This document shows, piece by piece, positions 26,221 to 40,800 of a stretch of 64,000 bases of DNA (positions are counted from its first letter, which is position 1; every line of letters begins with the position of its first letter). The position numbers and the translations under genes were made by a program. The notes beneath the pieces are model-generated. The model was not told where the DNA came from. It searched no databases and saw only the letters and a list, made by a program, of their open reading frames with translations. The DNA is from Neodontobutis hainanensis (taxonomy: Eukaryota > Chordata > Actinopteri > Gobiiformes > Odontobutidae). Location of the stretch: NCBI GenBank assembly GCA_024349245.1, contig JALDNG010000038.1:3645501-3709500 (forward strand), written 5' to 3'.

Positions 26221-28899
26221 GTGACCACTTCGATCTCTCTTCATAAAACCTCCTTGAGTCGAGAATTCAACTCACCGCCTGAAAAAAAAAGTACAGGTTT
26301 TTCCCTCTCGCTCAGGAAAAAAAAATACATGTATTTATTCGGAGCTGGCTCATAATTAGGCCCTAGAGTGAATGAGCGGAGGAGAACAGTGGAGGACAAG
26401 GGTGGGTGAGGGTGGGGGTGGGAGAGAAAACAGTGAATAGCGAAAAGGCCCACAGATACAAAAGGCAGAAGAATGACAAGCACAACCTGCAGAAACGAGG
26501 ATGTGAGAGAGGGGAAAAGATGGAAAAGGGAAGGGTCCAATAGAGTTTAAACATTGACAATTTAGCGACCAATAACATTTTAAAACACAGAAATTGGCAG
26601 AAGAAGAGTCGGGTCTAATGAGCCTGTAAGACGGGACATGGGGCTGAAGAGTCTCATTGGCAGAGGCACAATCAAAAATGAGGCGCTCTAATAATTTAGA
26701 CTCTGCAGTAATGATGAAATAGCAAAAAAAAAAAGATCACTTTAGGTAGAACTGGGTTAGTGCTAACTTTTTTGTCTAGAGACCCACTTTTTACAACTTT
26801 TCTATTGTGACCCAATTCAATTTTTATCTGTAAAAAAAGTGTACATTTGGAGCTTCCAGTCTATTTTCAACCTTTTAAATGGACATAATCAGTTTATATT
26901 TACAGTTATTTGCAAATAAAAAACACATACAGGGATTCCTTCTCTTATTCTTAGCATGTCGTTCTCATTAAGTACGACTCAGGGCTCGCAGATGCCAGTG
27001 TTTTTGCTGTTCTGCTAAACTGGTTATGCTTTTACACTCAGCTGTGTGCAAGACTTTCCAGGATTTTGTCTTGACAAGTCAGGACATCTCTTCTCTCATT
27101 AACAGTTTAATTTGACGTAGACCCAATTTGATTCCTCAGTTTTTTAGTCTGCAGGATATAAACTGGGGTGTAATACGAGAAATATGCAGGTGTCCAGAGA
27201 AGAGACTGAGGCAGTGAAACTCCTCCTTTAAGGTTAGTCCCATGCTTTTTGGAAATGACGCCCACAGGTTGTAGGTAACATATGATCCTCCTAAGAACCC
27301 TCTTTTATCTCCTCAACCCAAGTACACAAGGAAAAAAAAATGGGGGTAGGTCACTAAAACCACACCGAATTCTGTCCAATTATTCTCACTGTAGTATTTC
27401 AACGAAGTCTTAGGTGAATGCTGGAAATGTAAAATGAATTGTGTGAATATGTCCTGTCAATGCTTAACCTGACTCTGTTCATGTGGTTGGTCAACAATAC
27501 AATATAAACCAGATATGTCAAAGTAAAACAAGGTCCAGAACATTTTGTGAAAGATTTAGTTTTTAGTAAAAACTCAGTTACTGTGTGTGGCATCAGAGCA
27601 AACGTTTGTTATTACACAAAACCTTGCTTTTAGATTTCAAAGTAACTTGCTTTTCCAACAATATCACTATAGTCACATTCAGGGCTTGACATAAAATACC
27701 AGCTAATTGCAGATGAATTTTAACTTTTAAAGGTCACATTGTCACTCAAACAAGCCAGTGTGTCAGTTTTGATTTTACACATTCAACATCTGCAATAAGA
27801 GGCTACGTTTAAGTCTGTGTGTGTTTAAAAATGAGCCAAAGCCAGCCTTATTAGAGATATATACATTTTATGATGCCCTGAAGTTTAGAAAGTCATTTTA
27901 CATTTTTACATTTTAAACAGTTGAAGGTTTGAAGAACCAAAATTATGTATTTATAGCCATTTGTCGAAAAAATTATTACGATGTCGTCTGAGGCGGAAAT
28001 GATCAATAATTGTAGGGCTAGTCACTAACTTGATTAACCCCAGTGTCCTTTGTAATCCACTCAGAAAACATCATCTTTGCCATTATCTGCTACGTCAGGT
28101 TGAAAACAAGACCGGACCACTTAGTTAGATGAGATAAGACCTCTCTTCTGCGTCTGCCATTAACGTCTGGGTCACTCCTCATTATACCGTCTGAGAGATG
28201 CACTAATCAAACACAATTGATTGGTGTGTGCCGTGATGCAGTCAGTGTTGTGGGGAGGATTGTTCAAGCCCTCTTATGTGGTTACTAAGTTCTGAATGTA
28301 CCCAAGATTAGCCTTCCATAAAGAGGATTAGGACTTTTGTGTGGCATATTTTCAGCACTAGTCGTTTGTGGAATGTGCAGAAGGGGGCTTTTGGACTAGT
28401 GTTTACTCACCTGTCAGTCTTTTTCTTTCAGTGATTGAACAGTACACCGTGTCTATTCTCTGCGGTTGAGGCTAGTGATGGCTGTGCAAACGTGAGTGCC
28501 TCGGTCTTATCTATCCAGGGAAGCTCGTCTGTCTAAGACCGGCTCAGAGCAGTTTACCTGAATGCCCTTTGTTTTGGAGTGACCCCCTCCCTTAGAGCAG
28601 GTCGCAGCCTGAAGCTATTCCACCCCCAGATCTGGCCCTCCTCGGGTTTCTCGAGTAAAGGAAAAAGGGAAACCTTGAGAGTGGGGGGGGAGAAAGAGGG
28701 ACACTGAGATGTAAAAAGCTGAGGTCAGAGGCTCAGCTGATCCAAGCGTGTAGCCTGTCAATCAGAAATCCTGCCGAATAGCTCAAGGGAGGCTGTCTGT
28801 TCCACCGCACGGCCCTGATTCCCAACCTCTCCCTCTCGGCTCACCTTTCATGGCACGTTAAAAAAAAAAACTCCTCAGATTCAACCAAACTTTTTTCCA

Positions 28900-29170
28900 C
28901 TCATGCAATTTGCAGATATTTTGACAGAGGGAATCTATTACGGTTTTAATGCTGCAGCCATTTTCTGTTCACCTTGTGGCCACTCTTTTGCCAGACTTTT
29001 AAATATGGCCTCACTGCCAATGACAATAACAGAGCACGCATTGTTGATACTGGCAGAGGTTTCGTAACAGCATCAATGATGAATTACATTGGCTTTGTTG
29101 GGGTTTATTACCTCATAGAGTCAATAAAAAGTGTATCCAATTTGTGCACAGTGCAGATTAGGAAATCAAT
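28900..29170. promoter_or_regulatory. Candidate noncoding regulatory island
   Basis: Unique sequence with ATGATGAATTACATTGGC and GGGGTTTATTACCTCATAG. A 68-codon frame crosses it without recognisable domains. I read it as a noncoding element. Confidence 0.3.
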
Positions 29171-30029
29171 GGATGAGTAAAGAAAGTACAAAACAAAGTT
29201 GCACAACAATGTTTTAAGGCAAAGAAGAACTTGGCTTAAACCGAAACCTTTAATTTACACTTTCTTTTTCACAGTTGCTTCTAACACCAATCATTGTTTT
29301 ATTACCATCTCTACTAAGTCTTGACTTTACCAGAAAATTTACAGGAAAATAATCTAGAAACCAGGAACCTTACCCAAACCCATTATTTAATTTCAGTAAT
29401 GTAACAAACAGAGCAACACAACAACTGTAGTATGGTATAGTGCAGCCCACTGAGTGTCTGGTGGTGTATTACATAGACCAGTAGATAGTCCGGATTTGAC
29501 AGACTTATTCTGCTTTCTCTTATCATCTCTGTCCTCTTCTAACCAGACCTTACCTAAAATTGTTAAAACAATTTGTGAATAGAGCTACAAACACAAATTA
29601 CTTGAAAAAATAATGCAATAGAGCTAGTTTCATATCAACCAAATTGTGTCTAGCTACAGCATCATATTGTGTCATTACAATGTAAGTGATTCCTTATTTC
29701 CTGTTGAATCTTTTTGTGGCTTTATTCTGGGACAGTAGATGTGAGTTGTGTAGGATAACAACAGCACACTATAGTCAATAATTTATTTATTTGAACTGTA
29801 TGAGCAACACTCATTTTAATAAATGAGAAAAGAGCAAACTGCTTTAATGTATTTCTTTAGTTTAAAAAAAAACAAAAAAAAAAAAATTGAAACAAACATT
29901 AAAAATACATATTACACAAAAGTTAAAGGGGATCAATTAATAAAATGTCCAAATAGCAAGAGACATAACTACATTAACTTACGTACATTATGAGGAGTTT
30001 ACACAGAGGCAATGAAATATTTGACATGT

Positions 30030-30330
30030 CTAATCCCGATAAGAATGCAGTCCTGCGCCTCATGTTTATTCTTCCTAATTGCACTATTAGCAGAGAAGCT
30101 CAGTAAATCCACTTACATTGTCTGAGTGATGCCGATCTTAACGCTGTCACTGGTTGATAGAGCTGTTCTGAGTCTCATTTCAGCCGAGATAACACCAGCG
30201 TCTGCGGAGTTAGCAGCATTATTACCCAGAGCTTTACCTGCCTGATGCAATCAACCAAAATAAAACAAAGTGCTCTCACAGGAGCTCCGTCGATCCTGCG
30301 AACCTCATTTCACCAACGCCATGATTTCAA
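30030..30330. promoter_or_regulatory. Candidate noncoding regulatory island
   Basis: CTAATTGCACTATTAGCAG, GTTAGCAGCATTATTACCC and AATTGATCCAATTC in GC-balanced sequence, between long AT-rich flanks. Confidence 0.3.
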
Positions 30331-32499
30331 TTGATCCAATTCTGGTCTGCAGCAGGGTGTAGGCTCCGAAGTTAAAGGTGGAGGACGGGGTCAGGAGCAG
30401 GTTTTTATCTGTCAGTGTTGTTCTACATTGCACATTTGGATTTAGACTAGAAAGAACATCAGTAAATTGACAGGTCAACACATTTTCCTGCTGTTTCTGC
30501 AGAAGAATTCAGAAAAAAGATGGCTGTCACCTTAAAACAAAGTCATTTTCATGGTACAGTGCATTTTTGGGCTATATTAAATGGGAATTGTGATTTTTCT
30601 TTTTGTTTTTTTTATGCAATTGAAAAAAAAAAAAGAACCGTTAAATCACCCAACAGTGTATTGTAACAAGAATCATCTGTGAAAGAAAGGAAACCTTAAG
30701 ACGTCATCTAGGTTTATTATCAAGGATTTGAAAGATGAGACGGGAGCGTTGGCCAATCACAGCTCACCTTCGGAAAAAGGAGTGCTTTCATTGGTTGATA
30801 AAAAAGAGAATGTGTATATTAGGAGCTGAATACGTCTTTTAACAGTGAAATAGTGCAAAGAAGAAATATATAAACAGAGAAAAAAAACATGAAATTGGGA
30901 TAATGGTTTCTGTCGTTCTGACGCTGAAGTCGGAGCTAAAAGTTTACGGAAAGTTCTTAGGTTCAGTTTGGTGTAATTATTAGTATTTTATGAAAGAAAA
31001 CTTTTTTAATTAAAGAAAAGCATGAATAGTTTTTGATACACAACAAAAAGAAAATTGAGTAGTGCCACTTTAATGTTACAGAAACTGAAAAAAATGCCCA
31101 AATTCACACAATTAAAATCAAATGTAAAAACACCAACAACCCTTTCTTAATAAAACCACATGAATGAGGAAGTTATTAACAAGCATCACCCACCAGACTC
31201 ATTTAAAGAACTGCAGGAAGAGCTATTACAGCAGCATCCCATGCCCAGTCCCAAACTATTGTCTGAACACGTCAAGTCTGTTCGACGTAGAACATGTTGA
31301 CATAACAAGATGAACTGTTTTTATTAAATAATGGTCCACATGGCTCAGACCAGTTTTCCAACAAATTAAATATTGAAAGCTCATGACAGTGAATGTGTTT
31401 AGGGATGTACCTGTACCTTATTGTACAATTGTTTCGCACAGAAACATTTATACTTTAATGCATTAATTTGTGAACAAAAAGGCAATGTTTTGGGTATTTT
31501 TTTGATTTGGAAAAGGATGTCAAATGTGCGGTCCTATAAAACACATTTATGAGTTTAGAATAAATCACTGAACCTGGCAACACGTCTATATTTCCCAAAT
31601 AACCTTCCATACTGATTGTCATTTAGGATGCACAGTATCCTGTAACTAGACCACTGAACACTGTAGTGGATTATTATGGGACACTTAGTTCAGTTTAAAA
31701 CTCATTGTGTACATAATATCCCAGCGTGTCCTGTTGTCTGGGAAGGTAACTCCGCTGTTCTTTATGACTTTATATCCATTATTTAGTTAGGCACAGGGTC
31801 TCTGTCAGGACTCATACGAAGGGGGAGGGTGAAGCTGTCAAGGTTTGGAGGCGTGTGAGTCCGTGGAGAGATGTGAGGGGGCGGGACTTTGAGAGCAGAT
31901 AAGGTCATCGGTGTCCCACTCTGTGGCCTAAGGGAACTGTAGTTTCCCCCACTCGCTCTTACAAATTCACACAAACACCTCCCACAGAAGAGTCTCGAGA
32001 AGCTCCAAGACATCACAGCTTCACCTGGTTCACGTCGTACCTGTCGTAGACATATTACAGCTGATAGACTGAGTAATCCCAGCTCCTAATTTTCAGTACA
32101 AAGAGACACATGCACATGCAGTATTCTCTTTTGTTCATGGTCTGCTCCCAAAAGGTTCACACATTAGACAATATCGTAATAATCGTAATAATGTTAATAT
32201 TTAAAGGCTGTGGAACTACATCCCACTATATTGCTCTGTTTGCAGTTTAATGGATGTCTCCTTTCACATTGTGATATATGGGGATAATGTTTGTGAGCGG
32301 CATGTTACATTTTCAGTGGAATACCACAAGTGGCCACTAGTTGTGTTGACAAAACAGCAGAAGCAACTATAGACCATCCGTTTGTCCATACTACGCTCAC
32401 AAAATGTCATGTGACTTCCATGTGTTTTTATAATATGTCGATAAATGTTACTAAATACACCAACTAAATACACCTGAAGACACTTTTCTTTAAACAAGC

Positions 32500-32652
32500 T
32501 TTTAGTTGATTGGGCTCTTTACGTTTTAATATTTTGTGGTTTTAATTTTTATTCTCAAAGTTTTGTTCTTTTGTTGCACTTTGTAAAGCACTTTGTGATT
32601 TATATCTGTGAAAGGGGCTATATAAATAAAATCTTACTTACTTACTTACTTT
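32500..32652 (+). mobile_element. LINE/SINE 3' tail with (CTTA)n
   Basis: TTGTAAAGCACTTTGTG and GGGGCTATATAAATAAAATC followed by a short CTTA repeat is a standard L2-type LINE (or LINE-derived SINE) 3' end. No coding remains. Confidence 0.6.
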
Positions 32653-35104
32653 ACCAAATTGCAGCACAAGTATGGGATGATACATAAAAAACAGCTAAAT
32701 CTGAGAATGTCCCAATGCCATGTTAAATATGAGCCCCTAAAAATGAGTACTCACTGGTACTTAGTACTCAATATTTATGAACAATACAGATTTGTTGCCA
32801 TGTTGATTTTGCTTTCAGTGAAGGAAATAGTTGTATGCTTGACTATTCTTGACTTTAGCAGAGCAAAATTTTTCAGTTTTTGTAATACTTTAATCATCCT
32901 CATTTAGAGTACAATATTCTAAACAGTGCAGTAAACAGAAATGGAGGAACGGAAAAAAAGATTACATATATATGACTCATATGACAGTATCTAAGAAAGT
33001 CACCCGAGACAAGGAAACCCTACTAAATCATATTTTAGAAATTGGTATTGTGTATTTTAATTACCTTTACTAAGTCTCATTGGATATAATACAGAGATAA
33101 GACTTATGACACTCCTTTGTGCAGTTTGGGGATATATGAGATAAAAAGGATCATATTGTAGATCAGTAATACACAGTCCTTTGCACAGTAACACCAGACC
33201 CAGGGCTGGATTCCTGCTGTAAATAATGCATGTGTTGACATAAATAAACATGTTTTAATGGGACAGCTAATGAGCACTATAGGATGCCCAGAGAGGTTTA
33301 CTGTGGGGCACTGTGTGTTCAAACGGATCTGAGCGCCAAAAAAAACCAAGTGGTGGATTTCACAAGGTCGTTTTACACATCTGCTTCATTCCCTGCGTGG
33401 TTCTTCTTTTTCTTAAATGCTCTGGCTGGACACAATACACCACAATCTCTGTACCTTGTAGTTGTCTGTTTGTCTCGCTCTCTCTTCATCCTTCTGTCTG
33501 GCCGTCATCTTTGCCCTCGCCATCTGTTTTAGCAGCGAGGCACACACAGAAACAGAAGCAGGGAGACGGGCTGAACACAGGGTACAGTGGGAAGCTAAAA
33601 GTGATTACTGTAGATGCTTAGGGAGAAGTCTGGAGATGTCCACAGTTTTTTCTGGGTTAACGTTTGCTGTAAATTACTTTATTAGGCGTTCCTTGACAAA
33701 ACAGTGAGAAGTAAAACTTGATGGACAGGATATTTTTTTGCCAGACTACTTCATAAATGATCAATTAAGTCAAACTACTTTTTTACTGGAGCAAAAGGGC
33801 TGAGGGTGGGTTTGTCAAAAGTGTTTTAAGCGTCTCAAATAAGTATATTGAACATTTTTGGAAGCCTCCTGTTTGTGGTTTGAACAGTGTGGGGTAAAAG
33901 GTAGAGCTGGAAATTACAGTCTGTTGAATGAACAATAGAGAGTTCTTATGTGAGCAAAACTAAACTAGAGTTAGAAATAAACCTTTAGCTCCGCTTTACA
34001 TTCAGTATTTCTATTCTGTGTTTTACTTACGTTTCCTATTTTAAATCCTGGTTGTGTACTTTAAATTCATCTTTTGTAATGTAATGTTTTGCTAAAGTTT
34101 AAACAATGACTCATAGTGTTGCATAGTGACAATTATGTTGTCCCTGGTCCAGTCTATATTGGGGCCCCCAGGTGCCTTCAGCCTATGGCCCCCCGTTTTC
34201 CTAAAACCGCCTCTGTCCAGCGTCATATGCCTCTTGGTTTGTGAAATAAAAACATTGCATTTACTGTCTACATTGAATTAAACAAAAGAAGAACTTGATA
34301 TTTAATAATGTACCCAACAAATGTGAAAAACAGGGGCAGGTCTCTGAATTTACATTTGAGGAAGCTGAGAATAAACCAGAAACATCCTTCTTCTATTGTT
34401 TATTGCAGCAGTATACAACTACACCTCCAGCCACTTGCACCACTAAACAGAAGAAAATTTACCTTCTTTCCAAAAGGGAAATAGAGAAACTCGCTCACAT
34501 ATTAATCATTCTGGCCTTTTGAGTTCAAAAAGTCATCTATTTAACAAGCGGCGAAGGAAACAGTGGGTAACAGAGTTCAGCAGACGTCCCTGGAGTCACA
34601 GCTGACGAAGCAAAAACTAAACAGAGACATTATTCTTAAAGGTTAAAGGAGCACAGGTAAAGGTTATAAAAGGTGAGGTCAAAGGCCCCGTAAATAATAA
34701 TGAGGGATGTTAATTAGCAGGCCTCATTTTCTATTCACTGTCAGTAGAAAGGAAATGGACATTAGTGACACTTCTACTGCAATTTGGGGACTAGAAATGA
34801 GCTGGTGTATTAGATTAAGTACTTTTGGTTTTAAGTAAAATGCACATTTGAGATCATAAAACATAAGCTGCAATTACAAAAATAAAGCAATGGCAAGATC
34901 TGCTCCATAAATTTTCTTAGGCAGTACAAATAAACTGAAGACACAATATAAAATCTTTACATCAAATACTAATGATATTATATTTGAGCCTGAGTTTCTA
35001 GAGTTCTAGAGTAGAGTAAATTCTTGTTGTTCTTCTCAGGTATGACTTGGCATAAAATTGTATGTCGTACTCGCTTTGCACCATTAAAACAAAACTAGCA
35101 TTAC

Positions 35105-35122
35105 ACCAGTTGAGAACCACTG
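35105..35122. mobile_element. Truncated hAT terminal repeat
   Basis: ACCAGTTGAGAACCACTG is a characteristic hAT inverted-repeat end. I found no matching opposite end, so only a remnant is claimed. Confidence 0.35.
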
Positions 35123-37149
35123 GTCTATGATATGTTCTTGACCCCAAAATCTCATGTTCGAGGCCCAAAAGTGGGTTACGAGCATGTTCTCCATGGGTTT
35201 ACTGATAACTTTAGAAATATTAGCAGTGATGTTGGAAGATACATTTGGATAAACCATAAAACCATCAAGAAATCATGTTGTGCACTTGTTTCTTTTAAAC
35301 AAATGAGCATGTATTTATTTTCAAGTAAGTAAATATGTTCTGTGAGAGTTAATGGCCATGAAAATAAGTGGATCCTGGGACAGTTGAGTGACAAGTGTTC
35401 ACTCACGTGTCGTGCCAGATGGCGACGCTACCTGCTCAAGTCCCCCAAACACACATTACACCCATGAAAAATGAGATCCCGTTATTATATATGTGTGTGT
35501 GTTTCTTTAGTTTACAAATCTGTGGGGCTCACTTACTTCTCTGGATGGGAGAGAACAAGTCGCACGCTGTTTTACAAGAGAGGAGATAAATCTGCCGGCA
35601 GTGTCAAGTAGCAGGCAGCCATACCGGCCAAAAGCAGGGCTGTGCAGGCTGGCCAGATTCTTGTGGCATCGGATGGCTGAAAAGTCCAAACAATCACAGG
35701 ATAACACACTCTCACTTACTGGCTCAGGGACGGCGGCCAACAGCAGTCAGGTCTTTGGCTCCGACCTGAACGGCGCACATTCTCCTCGAGAAGGCAATGT
35801 TGTTTTTTTAATTAGCTGTGCGAGATACGAGTGAAGCTCCTTTTCTCAGGGTTTTACAGGAGGCCCAGAGAAGATTATGACACAGAGAAACAGACTTTAA
35901 CCCAGTCAGTCAAAGTAATGAGAAACCAAATACTCTTTTATATGCACAGTTGAGATTATATTATGGTCTAGGTTGGTAAATATTGCACAATACACAGTGC
36001 AGCTCTTTTTTCAAATGTGTTTAGATTAGGACAGTGGCACTAGCAGTGATTTTTGAGTCTTTGTTTTATATATGGTTTAGTTTAGGTTCTGGAATGGCAG
36101 TGGATTTGGACATAAAGACAAGTGACAGGTTAAACATAAGAAAAAGATGTGTCTTTAAAGCTATAATATGCAGGATAATTATGAAAAGTGGATTTGACAA
36201 TCACACATAAAAACCCTGTTATTCCACGCCTATGACCTTAAAACAACATGGAGGTAAATGTATCACACATACTTTCTATCCCTTTTCTGCCCATATTTTT
36301 ACATGTTTAAATGTGAGGGATGTTTTTGAGTGTCTAGTTCTCAGCCAATCACAGCTCACAAAATAAAATACATCAAAAGTTTATGACAGAGGCTAGAGTT
36401 GATTCATAAGGCAGAATAAAACTGGACTTTGAAAAGAGAGGATTGAAGATGAGTCTAGGTTTGGTTAATATCCCAAAGTACTGTGCCTTCAAGGTTAAAT
36501 TTAGGTTGAAGTGTCATGGCTGGAAATGGTTTAGCTTTAGGACAATACAATAACAGTCACAGGGTTTGGCTTAAGGTTTAGGCAGTGGAAGCGTGGAAAC
36601 GGTCTTGAACTTCCAAATGCTTCTAGGTTTAGAAAATAAGTCATATATTTGAGGTTAGGGACAGGATTAGGTTGAATAGAAAACATTGGCTGAAGTTATC
36701 AAAATTTTATAGGCATCAGAAGAAAATGTGATTTAATTAAAGCGGTTTGGTAAAGGTCAGGTAATGGCTGTAATTTTGTTAAGGCAGTAAAGAATTATAT
36801 TTGTGTTAGTCCTTTCTGGTTGAGGAACTATTTTTGACATGATGTGAAAAGGTAGACAGAGTAGACACATAGAGCATTCGGAAACACAATTACTGGAAAT
36901 GAAGTTTTGAAAATGAGAGATCTTTTTATCCAGTAGTTTTTAATTCTTGTGCAGGATTTTATTTTTAAATTCCATGTCACTTCATTTTTTTTATTTGACA
37001 AAAGCAATTAAAAGAGTGTGCAGTGCTGTGTGTGAATTAATGACACTCTTTTAACAAGTTTCTCCAAAATTAAATGGGGAAAGTGAAAAAAGTTAACTCA
37101 TTTTAAAAAAAAATACACCAAATTTAGAGGAAGACCTACTTCTCTCCAC

Positions 37150-37900
37150 AATCTAGTGCTTATTCAAATCCCGCGACCTCGGGGCACCATTGTGTTCTCA
37201 GGACTCTCTTATTGTTAAAGTTGCCCTAAACTTAATTAACTAAGCTTCCAGTGGGCTTAGCTTCATTCACATGTACAGACACACGCTCAACACTCCAGCC
37301 ACGGTCACATTCGGGGGGACACCGGCTGTAAGGAGGGATTTACGGGGGCTGCCTGTCCTCCCAGCAGTAGACTGATTGGAGGGGCCGGCTGTGTTTGTTA
37401 AGGTAATGGGCCCTAGGTGAGCTAATTCACAGGGTACACGCTCCACACTCGGTCACCTCAGGAGTGCCCCGGTTTGTCAGTGGGGGCTGGGGGAAACCAG
37501 GGAGAAAGGTCTGCAGCTCTTCAGCCAAAAAGCCCCTCAGCTTTGCTCCGGCTCCTCCAGCTCCACCTGAAAGTGATTACTGGGCCAGCCGTGAGCAAAC
37601 AAACCCCATATGGAGGGTTTATAGTGGGGCTGCGGCTGGAGCCTGGGGAGACCTCCTCCAACTCTTTGGAGAGAAGAGGCCTGAGCAAACACAGCTAATG
37701 AAGTCTTAACAAGCAGCCCCGGGTTAGCGCGAGTCCGCTAAATGCCACCGAGGCTCTTTGAATTGTGTCCAGCAGATTGGCTTAAATCTCCTCGAAGCTT
37801 TCCTTTACAAGATAAAGTAGCATTAGCATATCTCCGTCTCCCCATCTCTGAGCTAAGGCCAGGATCTGGAGAGTAGCCGCACTCGACAGGGTTCCTCTTA
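37150..37900. promoter_or_regulatory. Candidate noncoding regulatory region about 4 kb upstream of fzd8
   Basis: A long GC-rich block with CTTAATTAACTAAGC, GTGAGCTAATTCACAGG and AGTAGCATTAGCATATC. Its size and composition stand out from the surrounding AT-rich desert. Confidence 0.35.
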
Positions 37901-40639
37901 AAAGCTGGAGCACTTGATTCTGACGGACAGAAAGAGGTTTAACATCCAACGCATGAACTTTGGTCTTGATTTGATGCAGATTTTATTCATTGGACGAAGA
38001 ATGTCTTTTCAGGGATGTGGTTGAAGTTGCTTTTTCTCCAACATGATTACTATGAATCTAATTAATCTGCTAAACAACAAGACGGCAATCATTTTTAATC
38101 AAATGGTGCCAGGACTGACAACAAAAGCCCGTTTTAGAGGGTTTGAGTCATGTATGCAAGACACACTTTACTGACTATTGTCATTATAACAGATTTTAAT
38201 ATAAAAACAACAGGTTCATTTTAAGTGGTAAACAAGTGGAAATATATTATTAAGATTACAGATTTAACTTTGTTTTTAAACTTTTTGCTATAAACACTCA
38301 TTTCCAACCTCAGGGAATGCATTTGGGTCCAAAGACCAGTTGAAAAGCCCCGGGGTTTGAGTTGTTTTTAACACAGAACAAAACCTGCCAAAAAAAAGAG
38401 AGACCCCCATTCATCAAACACTTCCATTGGGCTTTAATTTTCAAACTGTGACCCCACAAAACAACTCCACACCTGAACACATGTAACCAGTTCAAATGGA
38501 TCAATTGCATAATTACACAAAGTACAGTTAATTTGGTTCTCTTTGATTGTTTTAAGTTTTTACTTGATGTCAAAATACCTTTGTATGGTGTTCATCTAGG
38601 GTCCTGCTCCAGCCCCTCTCTTTTTCTTCTTTGCACATCTTTTTTCTCTCTCTCTGCATTTTAATTTATTCCTCAAAAGAAGAGCTGGTGTTAAAGTGTT
38701 TTTGTTATAGGATTATTAATTAGAAATGAACTCTGTTGTCATTATTATTAAAGCAAACAGTAAAAATCAAATCCACAACACAAAAGTTCAGCAAAACTTA
38801 TAAAGTCCCTTTCCTTTTGACACTTAATTTCATAAAACAATGTCCTACTGTATGTATTTTCTGTGATATTTTAAAGTTTAGTAACAAAGGAAGGTGTGTT
38901 TTTAAGGCTGTAGATAATAAATACAGCAGAAGTAAGGTCGTTCCTCCCTCTGCTCCCTCTCACGCTGATGTCCAGCACCTTCCCTTCATTTTTATTGCAT
39001 GTCTCTTTTTACACATCTCAAAGATCAGGATTTATTATCGGGTCAAATATCACACCGTACTCCTGTGTGCTCAAACTATCCCTCTCCTTCTGACAGACGT
39101 GCACACAGACGTGCACACCTCCGGAGCGCTGTGTGGCCTAAATCTTGTTCCCTAATCAAAAGCAAACAGCCATTAACAGACCTCCTTGCTTGTTATCTCA
39201 CACCGGCGAGTCACTTAATAAATCTGGACTCCGGCTAATGCTTAGACAAGACTATAGTTCTTAGGATTTAAACAGTATAGCATGATAAAGCCCTGGCTCC
39301 ACTCCAAATAAAATACCACTAAAGTTAAACGCCCAGCAGCCCAGCCCCGGCACAATGTGGCATTATGCTCAGAAACAATGAGGAAATTGGGATTTTTTTA
39401 CATTCTGTATACACTACTTAAACCACATCGGCCTTGTATATTACTGAAATATGTCTGAACGCTACTGAGTGAGTGCACAGTAGTTAAAACAAACGTCTTT
39501 TCAAATCTGTTTCCCGCATGTTTCGAACAGATGTGGTGGTCACATGACTTACAACTCGGGGACGAAAAGAAGTTGGAAAATGTACCCAATGACCAGTCAG
39601 TGGAAATGTTTAGGATCGCCTGATTATTGGATAATATTAGTTAAACTTGTAGAAAACGTATAAATTTTAATTAGTATCACATATACAGTATCTATTAGTT
39701 TAGATTTTTTAAACACTGGGCAACAGGAGATTTTATTTGATCACCCAAACAATTCCCACTCAGTAATTTAAACAAATGTGAAAAATACTTGTGAAAGTCA
39801 AGTATTTATTGGTTATAAATTGGTTACGGTCAGGATTGACACAATGCAAAGGATAATTAATAAGAAAAGGGGCTTATGATTGGAAAAAGCTTTTAAATCA
39901 ATTAAATGGCATTATAAATAAAAAAAAACTAAAAGGAAAATACCCAGAATGAAAAAATGACCAAAAATAGGCTAAAACAGAAATTGGAATTGAGTCACAA
40001 ATCATTTGGTCTTTTTAAAAGCCCAAGAAACAAATAGCAGAGTCACACTTTTATTTCACATTAAGCCTTGCTTCAAGTTAAAGCACTTAAATTCCTCCAG
40101 TCATTCTGGTCCACGGGTTTTGTGAGGACATGTCAGGCATTCAACAGATTTGATTGAGCTGATGAAAATGTATTATGATTAACAGCCTCTTTGCTCAAGG
40201 AAGTAAAGGCTATTACTTTTTGTCGTAAATAACAGGATTAACAACAGCATGTCTTCTTTATTCAGTCAGAAACAACATTGCACTATAGACTGTAAAACAA
40301 TGATAAGCATGTGAACAGCTTCCAAACATCATAAGAATGCTGTGTATGAAGCATGAGAAACTCCTGTCAGTCTTCACTGATTTATGTGCATTGTGACTGT
40401 AGCTGGCACTACTTTACCTCTTTGTTCAGATTTATGTGACACGTACTGAAAGAAACTGCATGTGAGAATATAAAAGTCATAGCTAGACATATATTTGCAT
40501 ACATTACCACTTGTGCATTGGCCACAGAGACCGTATAAGTGGCTTACTGTAGTTATAGGATAAGAGAGATAAGAACATGATAAAAGTATGAGCTGGCCTA
40601 AGAAAATCCACTTAACACAATGAGTCTGCAGTGAGGGCT

Positions 40640-40800
40640 CCAGACATGCTCTGTGTACTAAGCCCTCGGCGCTGATATGACTTCTCTGTTTGCTATTACT
40701 GCCTGAGCTTGTGCTGCTTGTTCTGTGGCTCTGCGCAATTACGCCCCCCACCGAGCTCCATTGCAGGCGTTAAACGAAACATTAGCACCTCATTTCAAAA
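40640..40800. promoter_or_regulatory. Candidate proximal regulatory island of fzd8
   Basis: GCGCAATTACGCCCCCCACC and AGGCGTTAAACG lie about 1.1 kb upstream of the promoter, in a GC-rich island that differs from both flanks. Confidence 0.3.

Larger units (their letters stand above)
22854..32499. other. Gene-free DNA with regulatory candidates
   Basis: Long unique sequence with islands at 24590, 26080, 28900 and 30030. 25380-25690 starts like a hAT end (CACTGTTTCTCAAAC) but no partner end was found. No exon recognised. Confidence 0.5.

Noticed and set aside
34140..34215. GGGGCCCCCAGG-rich stretch resembling a transposon end
   Set aside because: No second end or target duplication could be found.
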